DNA of 8,163 nucleotides from NCBI GenBank assembly GCA_029262095.1, contig JAJDAB010000088.1, positions 1 through 8,163 on the forward strand, given 5' to 3'. Source of the DNA: Candidatus Hydrogenedentota bacterium (GTDB taxonomy: Bacteria > Hydrogenedentota > Hydrogenedentia > Hydrogenedentales > SLHB01). The position numbers and the translations under genes were made by a program. Within the stretch, counting starts at the first letter, position 1, and each line of letters begins with the position of its first letter. Shown here piece by piece: positions 1 through 6,535 of this stretch. The notes under the pieces are model-generated. The model was not told the origin of the DNA. It ran no database searches and was given only the letters and a program-made list of their open reading frames with translations.

Positions 1-2
1 CA

Positions 3-914
3 CAGTTGTGGCAGGATCCCGTTCCCGAAGCTGATCACAAGCCGGTAGGGGAGCAGGACATTGCTGCTCTCAAGGATAAAATTCTCGCATCGGGCCTGTC
101 TATCGCCCAACTCGTTTCGACCGCTTGGGCGTCGGCCGCGACATTCCGCGGCACGGACATGCGCGGTGGGGCGAACGGAGCGCGCATTCGTCTCGCGCCA
201 CAGAAGGACTGGGAGGTCAACAACCCGGCCGAATTGTCGAACGTGCTTAAGGCCCTTGAAAAGGTTCAGGCGGACTTCAATAGCGGCGGGAAGAAAGTCT
301 CACTCGCCGACGTGATCGTTTTGGGCGGGTGCGCTGCCGTTGAAAAAGCGGCAAAAAACGCCGGACACGACGTGCAGGTTCCCTTCACTCCGGGCCGCAC
401 AGACGCGGCGCAGGATCAGACCGATGTGGAATCGTTTGATTTCCTCGAACCGACGGCAGATGGTTTCCGCAATCACTACGGTAGTGAGAACACGAGGCAA
501 GCGGAAGTGCTGCTCGTGGATCGTGCGCATTTGTTGACGTTGACCGCGCCCGAAATGACAGTGCTTGTTGGCGGCATGCGCGTGCTGAACGCGAATACCG
601 GCCAGTCCGAATTCGGTGTATTCACCAAACAGCCGGAGTCCTTGACCAACGATTTCTTCGGGAACTTGCTCGATTTGAATACGCAGTGGAAGCAATCCGA
701 GAAATGCGAACACTTCTTTGAAGGGCGCGATCTCGCCACCGGCGATCTCAAGTGGACCGGCACCGCGGTCGACCTCGTCTTCGGTTCGAACTCACAGCTT
801 CGAGCCATCGCAGAAGTCTACGCATGCGACGACTCGCAGGAGACATTCGTGAAAGACTTCGTCGCCGCGTGGGACAAGGTCATGAATCTCGACCGATTCG
901 ACCTCTCCGCTTAA
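3..914 (+). CDS. katG: Catalase-peroxidase KatG, C-terminal part (5' end outside window)
   Basis: Bifunctional haem catalase-peroxidase that removes hydrogen peroxide in the cytoplasm. Only the last 303 residues or so lie here; the frame is open to the left edge (first full codon CAG at 3), so the TTG at 6 is an internal Leu, not a start. The visible part begins at the linker WQDPVP, which leads into the C-terminal, haem-free copy of the duplicated peroxidase domain. Family-typical stretches are LGGCAAVEKAAK, VPFTPGRTDA, TDVESFDFLEP, DGFRNHYG, LTLTAPEMTVLVGGMRVLNAN and the terminal FVKDFVAAWDKVMNLDRFDL. Full-length KatG is about 720-740 residues, so this is roughly the last 40 percent. The catalytic haem-binding half, including the distal Arg-Trp-His set, is not in view and cannot be checked. 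No frameshift or stop interrupts the visible part. Confidence 0.96.
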   Translation, partial: QLWQDPVPEADHKPVGEQDIAALKDKILASGLSIAQLVSTAWASAATFRGTDMRGGANGARIRLAPQKDWEVNNPAELSNVLKALEKVQADFNSGGKKVSLADVIVLGGCAAVEKAAKNAGHDVQVPFTPGRTDAAQDQTDVESFDFLEPTADGFRNHYGSENTRQAEVLLVDRAHLLTLTAPEMTVLVGGMRVLNANTGQSEFGVFTKQPESLTNDFFGNLLDLNTQWKQSEKCEHFFEGRDLATGDLKWTGTAVDLVFGSNSQLRAIAEVYACDDSQETFVKDFVAAWDKVMNLDRFDLSA

Positions 915-964
915 TCGAAGCGAATACGTTTAACTCTGTGGACTCAGGCTATCGTGGCCGGGAG

Positions 965-992
965 CCTGCTTGGAGGAATCTCCAAGCAGGCC
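965..992 (+). terminator. Perfect 12-bp stem-loop downstream of katG, possible terminator
   Basis: GCCTGCTTGGAG (965-976) and CTCCAAGCAGGC (981-992) are exact reverse complements around a 4-nt GAAT loop, starting 51 nt after the katG stop. Position and strength suit transcript termination or 3'-end protection. No T-run follows (the next bases are CCCAGGTC), so it is not a classical intrinsic terminator. It could instead be an RNA-stabilising hairpin. Confidence 0.5.
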
Positions 993-1121
993 CCAGGTCC
1001 AAGCCGTAGAGTACTGACAGAGTCGAGAACCCTTCGCATCGGTTCGCGGTCGGAACTACAAACATTCGGAGACAAGAGAGATAGTCTATTGGACGATCAT
1101 CCTCTGTAGTTGACGTATTGC

Positions 1122-1155
1122 CCTCGAAGTTGCTGTAATCACAGCAACTGAGGTG
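1122..1155 (+). promoter_or_regulatory. Inverted repeat overlapping the desaturase ribosome binding site
   Basis: AGTTGCTGT (1128-1136) and ACAGCAACT (1141-1149) form a perfect 9-bp inverted repeat with an AATC loop. The stem can be extended past a 2-nt bulge by CCTC (1122-1125) pairing with GAGG (1150-1153). GAGG is part of GAGGTG (1150-1155), the only Shine-Dalgarno-like stretch before the ATG at 1164 (8-nt spacing). As RNA the hairpin would hide the ribosome binding site; as DNA it could be an operator. A TTGACG (1110-1115), 17 bp before a weak CTGTAA (1133-1138), would place a promoter -10 inside the repeat. That reading favours an operator over a leader-RNA switch; the sequence alone does not decide. 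Confidence 0.4.
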
Positions 1156-1163
1156 TCATCAAC

Positions 1164-2078
1164 ATGCTCGTCAGCGATATGCTCACCAAAGAAGAGGTCC
1201 AGCGGTTTACGCGGCGAAACGACTGGTCCGCGTTACGAATCGTCGCTGGCAATTGGCTCATGATCATCGCGATCTTTACTGCGGTCGCCTACTGGACTCA
1301 TCCTGTGTCCGTCGCCATCGCGATCATCCTGCTTGGCGGGCGTCAACTCGGCATCGCTGTCCTTGTGCATGATTGCGGCCATGGAACGATGTTCACGCGC
1401 TTGAGTTGGAATCGCTTCGTCGCGAAATGGCTTGCCGCACCATTCATTTTTTCCGATGCCGAGGCGTATCGTGTCCGACACAATAAGCACCACCGTCTTG
1501 GCGGCACAAAGGAAGACCCGGACCTGCCCAACTACGTAAATTACGCCGTCGCGCGCCGCAGTTTCCTCCGCAAGGTCGCGCGCGACCTGACCGGCCGCAC
1601 AGGATTGAAGACGCTACGCCTCACCGCAAAGGGCTACGGTCCGAAAGCGGTGCTCACTTGGATCGCGGCGAACGGACTCATGTTCGGCATTCTTTTTCTC
1701 TGCGGCCACGGCTGGTTGTATCTCATGTGGCCGGTTTCGTGGATGACCACGCACATGCTCATCGTCCGCATTCGCCAAGCCGCCGAACACGGCTCTGTCC
1801 CTGATTTACTCGACGCTGACCCGCGCAAACACACCCGCACCACCTACGCGCGATGGTGGGAACGGTTACTCCTCGCGCCCAACAACGTGAACTACCATCT
1901 CGAACATCACATTCTGGCGGCCGTCCCGTGCTATCGCTTGCCCGAGTTTCACGCTTACCTCAAAGCGCAAGGTCATCTCGACACCGCAGAACTCTGCAAC
2001 GGCTATTGGGACGCCATCAAGAAACTCATCCAGCCTAGCGACGAAGCAACGCAAACCGTCTTTCCAACCTCCGCATAG
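1164..2078 (+). CDS. Membrane fatty acid desaturase family protein
   Basis: Integral-membrane di-iron enzyme of the FA_desaturase family, expected to insert double bonds into, or hydroxylate, acyl chains at the cytoplasmic face of the membrane. 304 residues. All three histidine boxes are present: HDCGH (69-73), HNKHH (106-110) and HLEHH (245-249, within NNVNYHLEHH). An extra conserved-type His sits in AAEHG (H209). Hydrophobic segments lie at about 26-45 and 48-68, and as a hydrophobic stretch at about 162-200 that could hold two spans; this arrangement is typical of the family. The ATG at 1164 is chosen because GAGGTG lies 8 nt upstream; the in-frame ATG at 1179 has no such site. Substrate and bond position cannot be read from the sequence, and a carotenoid or sterol-type hydroxylase role is possible. 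Neighbouring katG is on the same strand but 249 nt away, so an operon is unlikely. Confidence 0.88.
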   Translation: MLVSDMLTKEEVQRFTRRNDWSALRIVAGNWLMIIAIFTAVAYWTHPVSVAIAIILLGGRQLGIAVLVHDCGHGTMFTRLSWNRFVAKWLAAPFIFSDAEAYRVRHNKHHRLGGTKEDPDLPNYVNYAVARRSFLRKVARDLTGRTGLKTLRLTAKGYGPKAVLTWIAANGLMFGILFLCGHGWLYLMWPVSWMTTHMLIVRIRQAAEHGSVPDLLDADPRKHTRTTYARWWERLLLAPNNVNYHLEHHILAAVPCYRLPEFHAYLKAQGHLDTAELCNGYWDAIKKLIQPSDEATQTVFPTSA

Positions 2079-2149
2079 CGCTTTCCCTCTACAGTCTACG
2101 GCTCTCCAGTATTGAACAGTTGCTCCAGAGCGATTGGTCTAGAGTGCAG

Positions 2150-2178
2150 TTGTCTCCTTCGATGGTTGGCTCTATTAT
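2150..2178 (+). promoter_or_regulatory. Sigma70-like promoter for the leader ORF and membrane-protein gene
   Basis: TTGTCT (2150-2155; 4 of 6 match TTGACA), a 17-bp spacer, then TATTAT (2173-2178; 5 of 6 match TATAAT). A start of transcription near 2185 would give a short leader before the GGGAGG ribosome binding site at 2195-2200. The -10 overlaps a perfect 10-bp palindrome TATCATGATA (2176-2185), which sits where a repressor could block initiation. This is an inference from consensus matching only. Confidence 0.45.
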
Positions 2179-2208
2179 CATGATAGACAGGACAGGGAGG
2201 ATCGCACG

Positions 2209-2307
2209 ATGGCGATACAATCCCTCAAGCACGTCGCCTCGATTCTTGAAGCTCTTCAGCGGGTAGACGGTAGCCGGGTTGGAGAATGCAGATATGACGG
2301 TTGGTGA
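2209..2307 (+). CDS. Small leader ORF (32 aa) overlapping the next gene
   Basis: Unrecognised 32-residue ORF starting MAIQSLKHVASILEAL and ending ECRYDGW. GGGAGG (2195-2200) lies 8 nt before its ATG, a clearly better ribosome binding site than that of the following gene, and a promoter-like element sits just upstream. The first 18 residues or so could form an amphipathic helix; there is no signal peptide or membrane segment. Its TGA at 2305-2307 lies inside the start region of the membrane-protein gene (ATG 2294), a 14-nt overlap in a different frame, as expected for a leader peptide that couples translation to the downstream gene. There is no amino-acid run that would suggest attenuation. 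It might also be an independent small protein, or a chance ORF. Confidence 0.45.
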   Translation: MAIQSLKHVASILEALQRVDGSRVGECRYDGW

Positions 2308-3496
2308 AGACGTGAATAATCCTTCCCCACATGAGGATTTCGAGCAATCGAAAAACCAAGTCGAGACAAATAGAAAGTCGGTCCAAGAGCGTTTCGAATT
2401 CATGCTGAAGTTTGCAGGGATCGGAGGAGCGCTTACCGCGCTGATGGGATTACCAGCCGTCTATCTCCATTTTCAGAGGTATGGTGTGCCGGCGCACTTC
2501 ATTGACTATCAGATGGTGTTGAAGGCAGGGATACTCCCGACACTGTTGCTCTGCCTACTTGTTGGCTACCTCATTTGGCTTGGTCAGGACTTCGCGAGAG
2601 GAAACCGCATAGCGGACATTAAGTTGTTGCCGATGCTGTTGGGACTACCTGTAGCGATACTCTTTATTCCGTTGGCGATAGGGTGTCTTGCATACGCTAT
2701 ACAAAATCTCTTAGAAGTGACGACGAATATCGACGATCGCATGCGACTATTCGCTTCGATTGGCATTGCAGTTCCCATCTCCGTTGTCGTTGCGATCAGG
2801 TACTGTAGAAAACGCAAAATGAGGGCGAAGAACGAAGAATATGAGTCGAAGGACGAAAAATCTGAGACGAAGGACGAAGCGGCAAACAATAACGCAATAG
2901 TAATAGCGATCTTTTCCGGATGGTTCCTAGTTCCGATTCTCCTATTCATGCTACTGATGAATCGACAGGTGATGGTCTTGTGGGATTCCAATTTGGAGGA
3001 ACGGATATCCACCAGCCTTGTTGTCCTATTCGGTCTAGTTTTGGGTGCACTATTCGTGCTGGCGAGCAACCTTTTAAATATTGCTGAAAGCCAAAAAACG
3101 TCTAATGACAGCCTCAAGAAACTTGCGGCGACGTCCGGTGTCGCTGCACTGATTTTTCTGTTTCTCACGCTCGCTGCGCTATATTCGTCGGAGATTTACC
3201 CCAACCTGAGCCGCGCGTTGGGTGGTGGCAAGCCCGTATCGGTTAGCCTTTGGTTGTCGAAGGAGAACCAACTAGTTTTTCGGCGCGGTGGGGGAGATTC
3301 AAGCTCTGGAGTCGCTTCAAACTCCTACGACGCCTTGGTGCGAATCAACGACATTTACATGGTTCATGCTACGAAAGACTATTCGGTATTCGTAGATCAG
3401 ATGGATTACCGAACGGATAAACTGACGGGAATGGTACTGCGAAATAGTCAGATTCGCGCCATTTCCTGGGCCGTTGAGAGGCCCAGAAGCGATTGA
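2294..3496 (+). CDS. Multi-pass membrane protein of unknown function
   Basis: Not recognised. 400 residues if started at ATG 2294, which has GGAG (2281-2284) 9 nt upstream; an in-frame TTG at 2279 would add five residues but has no good site. Visible order: polar, charged N-terminus (1-37); hydrophobic segments at about 40-58, 78-97, 111-136, 152-170, 201-222, 241-261 and 282-298; a strongly charged Lys/Glu/Asp linker at 172-196, carrying ESKDE and ETKDE repeats, between the fourth and fifth; then a soluble tail from about 300 that opens with IYPNLSRALGGGKP and appears beta-rich, with a Gly/Ser loop GGGDSSSG. No catalytic motif is seen. Codon use is more AT-rich than in the desaturase and metallohydrolase genes (many ATA, AGA, AGG, CTA), which suggests later acquisition. 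It is preceded by an overlapping leader ORF. I cannot name a transporter, channel or receptor family with confidence. Confidence 0.75.
   Translation: MTVGEDVNNPSPHEDFEQSKNQVETNRKSVQERFEFMLKFAGIGGALTALMGLPAVYLHFQRYGVPAHFIDYQMVLKAGILPTLLLCLLVGYLIWLGQDFARGNRIADIKLLPMLLGLPVAILFIPLAIGCLAYAIQNLLEVTTNIDDRMRLFASIGIAVPISVVVAIRYCRKRKMRAKNEEYESKDEKSETKDEAANNNAIVIAIFSGWFLVPILLFMLLMNRQVMVLWDSNLEERISTSLVVLFGLVLGALFVLASNLLNIAESQKTSNDSLKKLAATSGVAALIFLFLTLAALYSSEIYPNLSRALGGGKPVSVSLWLSKENQLVFRRGGGDSSSGVASNSYDALVRINDIYMVHATKDYSVFVDQMDYRTDKLTGMVLRNSQIRAISWAVERPRSD
2825..2878 (+). repeat. Imperfect 15-bp repeats encoding the charged linker
   Basis: GAGTCGAAGGACGAA (2843-2857) and GAGACGAAGGACGAA (2864-2878) differ at one base and are 21 nt apart. 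A more diverged related unit, GCGAAGAACGAAGAA, lies at 2825-2839. All are in frame and spell the ESKDE/ETKDE-type linker of the membrane protein, suggesting expansion by slippage. Confidence 0.6.
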
Positions 3497-3580
3497 AAGT
3501 ATCGGGCACTAAGACGATCAATTGCTGATACAAACGACATAAATTCGGCGTGACTGATTATTGATCTATGCTATGTGTCT

Positions 3581-6157
3581 CTAGTCCTCCGGCCTTGGCG
3601 GCAGGGGGAATCCTAGGTCGTCGCCGTTCGCATTGAACCCGTCGCCATCTACATCCACGAATACCGGATTTGCTACCGCGACCGGTTTGTCCCGGCTTCG
3701 GCGTGGGCCGGCGACTGGGCCCAATTCTGAATCCTCGCCGATGACGCCGACGATGACATGGGCGTCCGATTCGAAGTTCATCGGAATGGTGTGATCGAAT
3801 TTCACTGTGCCATCCTCGAAGAAATCGGGGTGCGACGCACGCGTGAAATTGAGTGCGGGATCGGGGCGGCCGTTCACGAACACCTGTACGCGGTTCACGT
3901 CGAACCAATTCGGGCACTGCACGCGCACGTCCAGCTCGGATTCGCCATCCGCCACGGCAAGATCATCGCCTGGCGAAGCCGTTGCGTCGCCTGTGCGCAT
4001 TTCAACTTCGAGATACGGACCGTTTGTCATAATCACATTACCACGTTGCGAGGCGCGCACCATGTCCAGCGTATCGATCTTAGTGGGATCATCGCTCGCG
4101 CTCTTGATGTAGTTGCGCAGCCAACCGGAGCCGTGGAAATTCGCGTGTGAGTCCGTGTTCGCGACCCCCGGGACGCGATGCCCTTGGTTCAGGGTCTGCA
4201 CCCACTCGAACATGCGGTTATTCGGCTTTTCCGCCAAGTCGCCGCCTTGATCTTCCGCACTGAACGGTGCTTCAAACATTCGCACCGGCGGATGCACTTC
4301 GATCACGTCCATATGCCCGTGCATTTTGTCGAATCCAGCGTCCGCTTCACCGTCTTTGTTGCGGTCGAAAAACATCCAGCCGATGTTCGGATGATTCTGT
4401 TGTACCAGTTTCTCTGAATCGTCATCCCAGAGTGCGATGCGTTCAATCTGCATCTCCGGATTCTGCGCTGTGCGGGGTCCGCCGCCGTCCTGTGTGCGCG
4501 GTTTGTGGACGAGCGGAAACACGTTGTGATGATTCAAACTGCCGGGACTACTCGTCAGCTCCATGCCTGAACATGTCGCGAGTAAATCGACCGCGTTTAA
4601 CGCCTCGAGGTGCGTTGCGTACGTATCAATGCGGTTGTGTTCCGTACACGGCGCAAATTCGATGTGTTCAGCCAACAAATTGAGTACGCGGCCGCGCTGA
4701 CTCGACGCGTTATCGCCCGACGGCGTTGAATGGCTATGAAAATCCGCACTCACCCAGCCGGGCGTATCAATTACGCGGCGCAGTGTCGCTTCGAGCGTCG
4801 TTGTCGTACCGTACGCCATGTTTATCTCGAAGACTTCGGCGTCGAATTCCGGCCCGTAACTCACGATAACTTCGTAGGAACCCGGATCAAGCTTCTGTCT
4901 AAAAGACCCGTTGTGGCTGTAGTATGTGTTGCGGATCGCTGCGACCCCATGATCGGGTCCGAAAAACGGGTTGGGCGTATCGCCCGTGCCCAGGAATTGT
5001 ACTTTACAAGGAATGGGGCCGCCGGATTCATTCGTGATGGACGCTTCGAACCACGCCGGCGCGGCTAGATGGGTATTCTTGTATGTTTGGTGTCTGCCCA
5101 TACTACCGTGCATCGGGAAAAACGTCTTGCCCTGTCCTAGAGCGGACACCAATCCAGTGAGAGATTCTGAGTAACGATATAGTTCAATCTTTCCGTCGAT
5201 ATCCGTTGTTCCGGATCCAACCAGTTCATCCTCGCCCGCCATGACGTCGATGTCCGCACCAACGACTGCATCGCCGTTCTGATCGACGACGGTCAACGTG
5301 GCCGCCTCCCAAGGCGATCCGATGAGTGCTGCATGCTTGGCCTTGGCCGCCAACATATTCAGTGCGGGATAGAACGCCCGCGTCAGCGTATGGGATTCGC
5401 CCACAGGTACCTCGATCGATTCCGAATCGTTGACCAGATAGGTGACCTCTTGCGGTGCATTCCAGCCTTCTTTAGCACGGGTGACAAGTGTCATGCCGCT
5501 CGGCGTGGTAAGACCATATGCTTGTTCAAACCATTTGTCGTAGGTCCACGCGACTTGCGTGCGTCCGTTCTTTGATCGTTGGATTGCTGCGCCGTCTTTA
5601 CTATTGTCATGACGCCACGTGTCTCGCATTGTGAGCGACTGGATGGTGTCAGTCGTATTCGTGAACTCGCTCGTAATCTCGATATGGTCCGCGCCATCCG
5701 CGAGCGTGTATCGTAGGTTTTGTTGCAATCGATTTCCACGACCCGGCGAGAACAATTTGAACGAAATGGTCTTTCCAGACGCCGAGATTGCTGCAACGTC
5801 GCGTGTTTCTACGGGCGCACCATCCACTTCAAAACCATCGAACGCATAGGTGAACCTACCGCCCCCGGCAAAGAAACCCTGGATTTGATCGCTCTGCCGA
5901 TCGCGAAGCGTAAGATCGATGATGCCGCCGCCCGAGGATTTTGTCATCATATTCGCGGACCGAGTGGGCGATGGATATGCAATCACCGCGACGATTTCAT
6001 CGTTCCGCAGAACAAAGTCGCCGTAGATCGCGTCGACTTCTTTACCCTGCGGCACGTACTCGTCCCAGTTCGACTCTTGCAACGTTACAAGCTCAACCGC
6101 CATCGCCGCATGGGCGGCGATGGCAAGCGCTAGGATTGATGCGATTCTAGTCGGCAT
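3581..6157 (-). CDS. Secreted CehA/McbA-family PHP-domain metallohydrolase
   Basis: Large exported protein (858 aa) with a C-terminal-half PHP-type metal-dependent hydrolase domain. The family is named for carbaryl (carbamate ester) hydrolases, but the natural substrate of this protein is unknown. Signal peptide MPTRIASILALAIAAHAAMA with likely cleavage after AMA, so it acts outside the cytoplasm. The N-terminal half appears beta-rich; about 285-345 (VVDQNGDAVVGADIDV) and 375-465 resemble carboxypeptidase-regulatory-type beta-sandwiches. Candidate metal ligands: H474 and H476 in DFHSHS, D482, E506-H507 in CTEHN, E533 in GMELTS, H589 in NHPN, H622 in EVHPP, and D669 and H671 in NTDSHA. An acidic DxNxDG loop lies at 598-610. 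The C-terminus ends in an EF-hand/dockerin-like loop, DVDGDGFNANGDD (835-847). No Shine-Dalgarno precedes the ATG, which lies inside the end of the dodecin gene, so translation is probably coupled to it. The gene is convergent with the upstream membrane-protein gene across 84 nt. Confidence 0.88.
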   Translation of the reverse strand: MPTRIASILALAIAAHAAMAVELVTLQESNWDEYVPQGKEVDAIYGDFVLRNDEIVAVIAYPSPTRSANMMTKSSGGGIIDLTLRDRQSDQIQGFFAGGGRFTYAFDGFEVDGAPVETRDVAAISASGKTISFKLFSPGRGNRLQQNLRYTLADGADHIEITSEFTNTTDTIQSLTMRDTWRHDNSKDGAAIQRSKNGRTQVAWTYDKWFEQAYGLTTPSGMTLVTRAKEGWNAPQEVTYLVNDSESIEVPVGESHTLTRAFYPALNMLAAKAKHAALIGSPWEAATLTVVDQNGDAVVGADIDVMAGEDELVGSGTTDIDGKIELYRYSESLTGLVSALGQGKTFFPMHGSMGRHQTYKNTHLAAPAWFEASITNESGGPIPCKVQFLGTGDTPNPFFGPDHGVAAIRNTYYSHNGSFRQKLDPGSYEVIVSYGPEFDAEVFEINMAYGTTTTLEATLRRVIDTPGWVSADFHSHSTPSGDNASSQRGRVLNLLAEHIEFAPCTEHNRIDTYATHLEALNAVDLLATCSGMELTSSPGSLNHHNVFPLVHKPRTQDGGGPRTAQNPEMQIERIALWDDDSEKLVQQNHPNIGWMFFDRNKDGEADAGFDKMHGHMDVIEVHPPVRMFEAPFSAEDQGGDLAEKPNNRMFEWVQTLNQGHRVPGVANTDSHANFHGSGWLRNYIKSASDDPTKIDTLDMVRASQRGNVIMTNGPYLEVEMRTGDATASPGDDLAVADGESELDVRVQCPNWFDVNRVQVFVNGRPDPALNFTRASHPDFFEDGTVKFDHTIPMNFESDAHVIVGVIGEDSELGPVAGPRRSRDKPVAVANPVFVDVDGDGFNANGDDLGFPLPPRPED

Positions 6158-6356
6158 ATTTAAACGAAAGTTTTACGCGCGCACGGTAAGCGACCACTTT
6201 ATTGTCTTCAATCTTCAGATCAAGATCGCCAACTTCCGCGATGCGAAGATTCTTGAGCGACTTCGCGGCTTGCTCTACAGCACCCTTAGCAGCATCTTCC
6301 CATGACTTGGTCGATGTGCCGACAAGCTCTACGACTTTGTAAACACTATCACTCAT
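6147..6356 (-). CDS. Dodecin family protein (calcium-dodecin/SecE2-like variant)
   Basis: 69-residue protein of the dodecin family, small proteins that assemble into hollow dodecamers. It begins MSDSVYKVVELVGTSTKSWE and ends RVKLSFKYAD, with the family's beta-strand, helix and two-strand pattern. The start at 6356 is chosen because GGAGGA lies 7 nt upstream (plus-strand 6364-6369); an in-frame ATG 12 codons earlier lacks support. Classical dodecins stack flavin with a Trp and a Gln (W36 and Q55 in the Halobacterium protein). By my alignment these positions are I39 (in LRIAEV) and R58 (in AYRARV). That, plus the GTSxxSWE start of the helix, resembles the calcium-dodecin Rv0379 of M. tuberculosis, recalled from memory. 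Flavin storage is therefore doubtful; calcium binding or another role is possible. The gene's last 11 bp overlap the start of the secreted metallohydrolase gene. Confidence 0.88.
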   Translation of the reverse strand: MSDSVYKVVELVGTSTKSWEDAAKGAVEQAAKSLKNLRIAEVGDLDLKIEDNKVVAYRARVKLSFKYAD

Positions 6357-6363
6357 GATCAAT

Positions 6364-6369
6364 TCCTCC
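6364..6369 (-). promoter_or_regulatory. Strong ribosome binding site of the dodecin gene
   Basis: Reading the minus strand, GGAGGA stands 7 nt before the ATG at 6356. It fixes the dodecin start, and it is the only clear ribosome binding site for the two-gene dodecin/metallohydrolase unit. Confidence 0.75.
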
Positions 6370-6418
6370 GTTGTCTCGCGACTGTCTCTCAAACTCCCAA
6401 CGAATAATAGGGAAGGCG

Positions 6419-6424
6419 AGTATA
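6419..6424 (-). promoter_or_regulatory. Candidate -10 element for the dodecin operon
   Basis: TATACT on the minus strand (5 of 6 match TATAAT), about 60 nt before the dodecin ATG. No convincing -35 hexamer sits 16-18 bp upstream (the best position reads TAGTCC). The 179-nt gap between the threonine aldolase stop and the dodecin start otherwise holds no gene and no strong terminator hairpin. Confidence 0.25.
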
Positions 6425-6535
6425 CATCACGATCGGGAGGTGGACTATAACGAATTCTAATACGACGGAAACCTTAGTGGGGGGAAGCACTTGTGATTGT
6501 GCCTAGGGGTAAATCGCAGTACCACGGGTGGAATG

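Noticed and set aside
300..808. Long minus-strand open frames opposite katG
   Set aside because: They are antisense to a clear KatG sequence, have no ribosome binding site and show no recognisable protein features; open antisense frames are expected in GC-rich coding DNA.
1035..1065. tRNA-like GGTTCGCGG stretch before the desaturase
   Set aside because: No acceptor stem, D-arm or anticodon arm can be closed around it.
2279..2293. TTG at 2279 as start of the membrane-protein gene
   Set aside because: No SD-like sequence stands at a proper distance before it, whereas ATG 2294 has GGAG 9 nt upstream.
3497..3580. Possible bidirectional terminator between the convergent genes
   Set aside because: The only inverted repeat found (GATCAAT at 3516-3522 and ATTGATC at 3560-3566) is 7 bp with a 37-nt loop and no T-run, too weak to call.
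3758..6150. Many plus-strand open frames (up to about 138 codons) opposite the metallohydrolase gene
   Set aside because: They lie entirely within a well-supported minus-strand gene, and their translations are low-complexity Arg/His-rich shadows.
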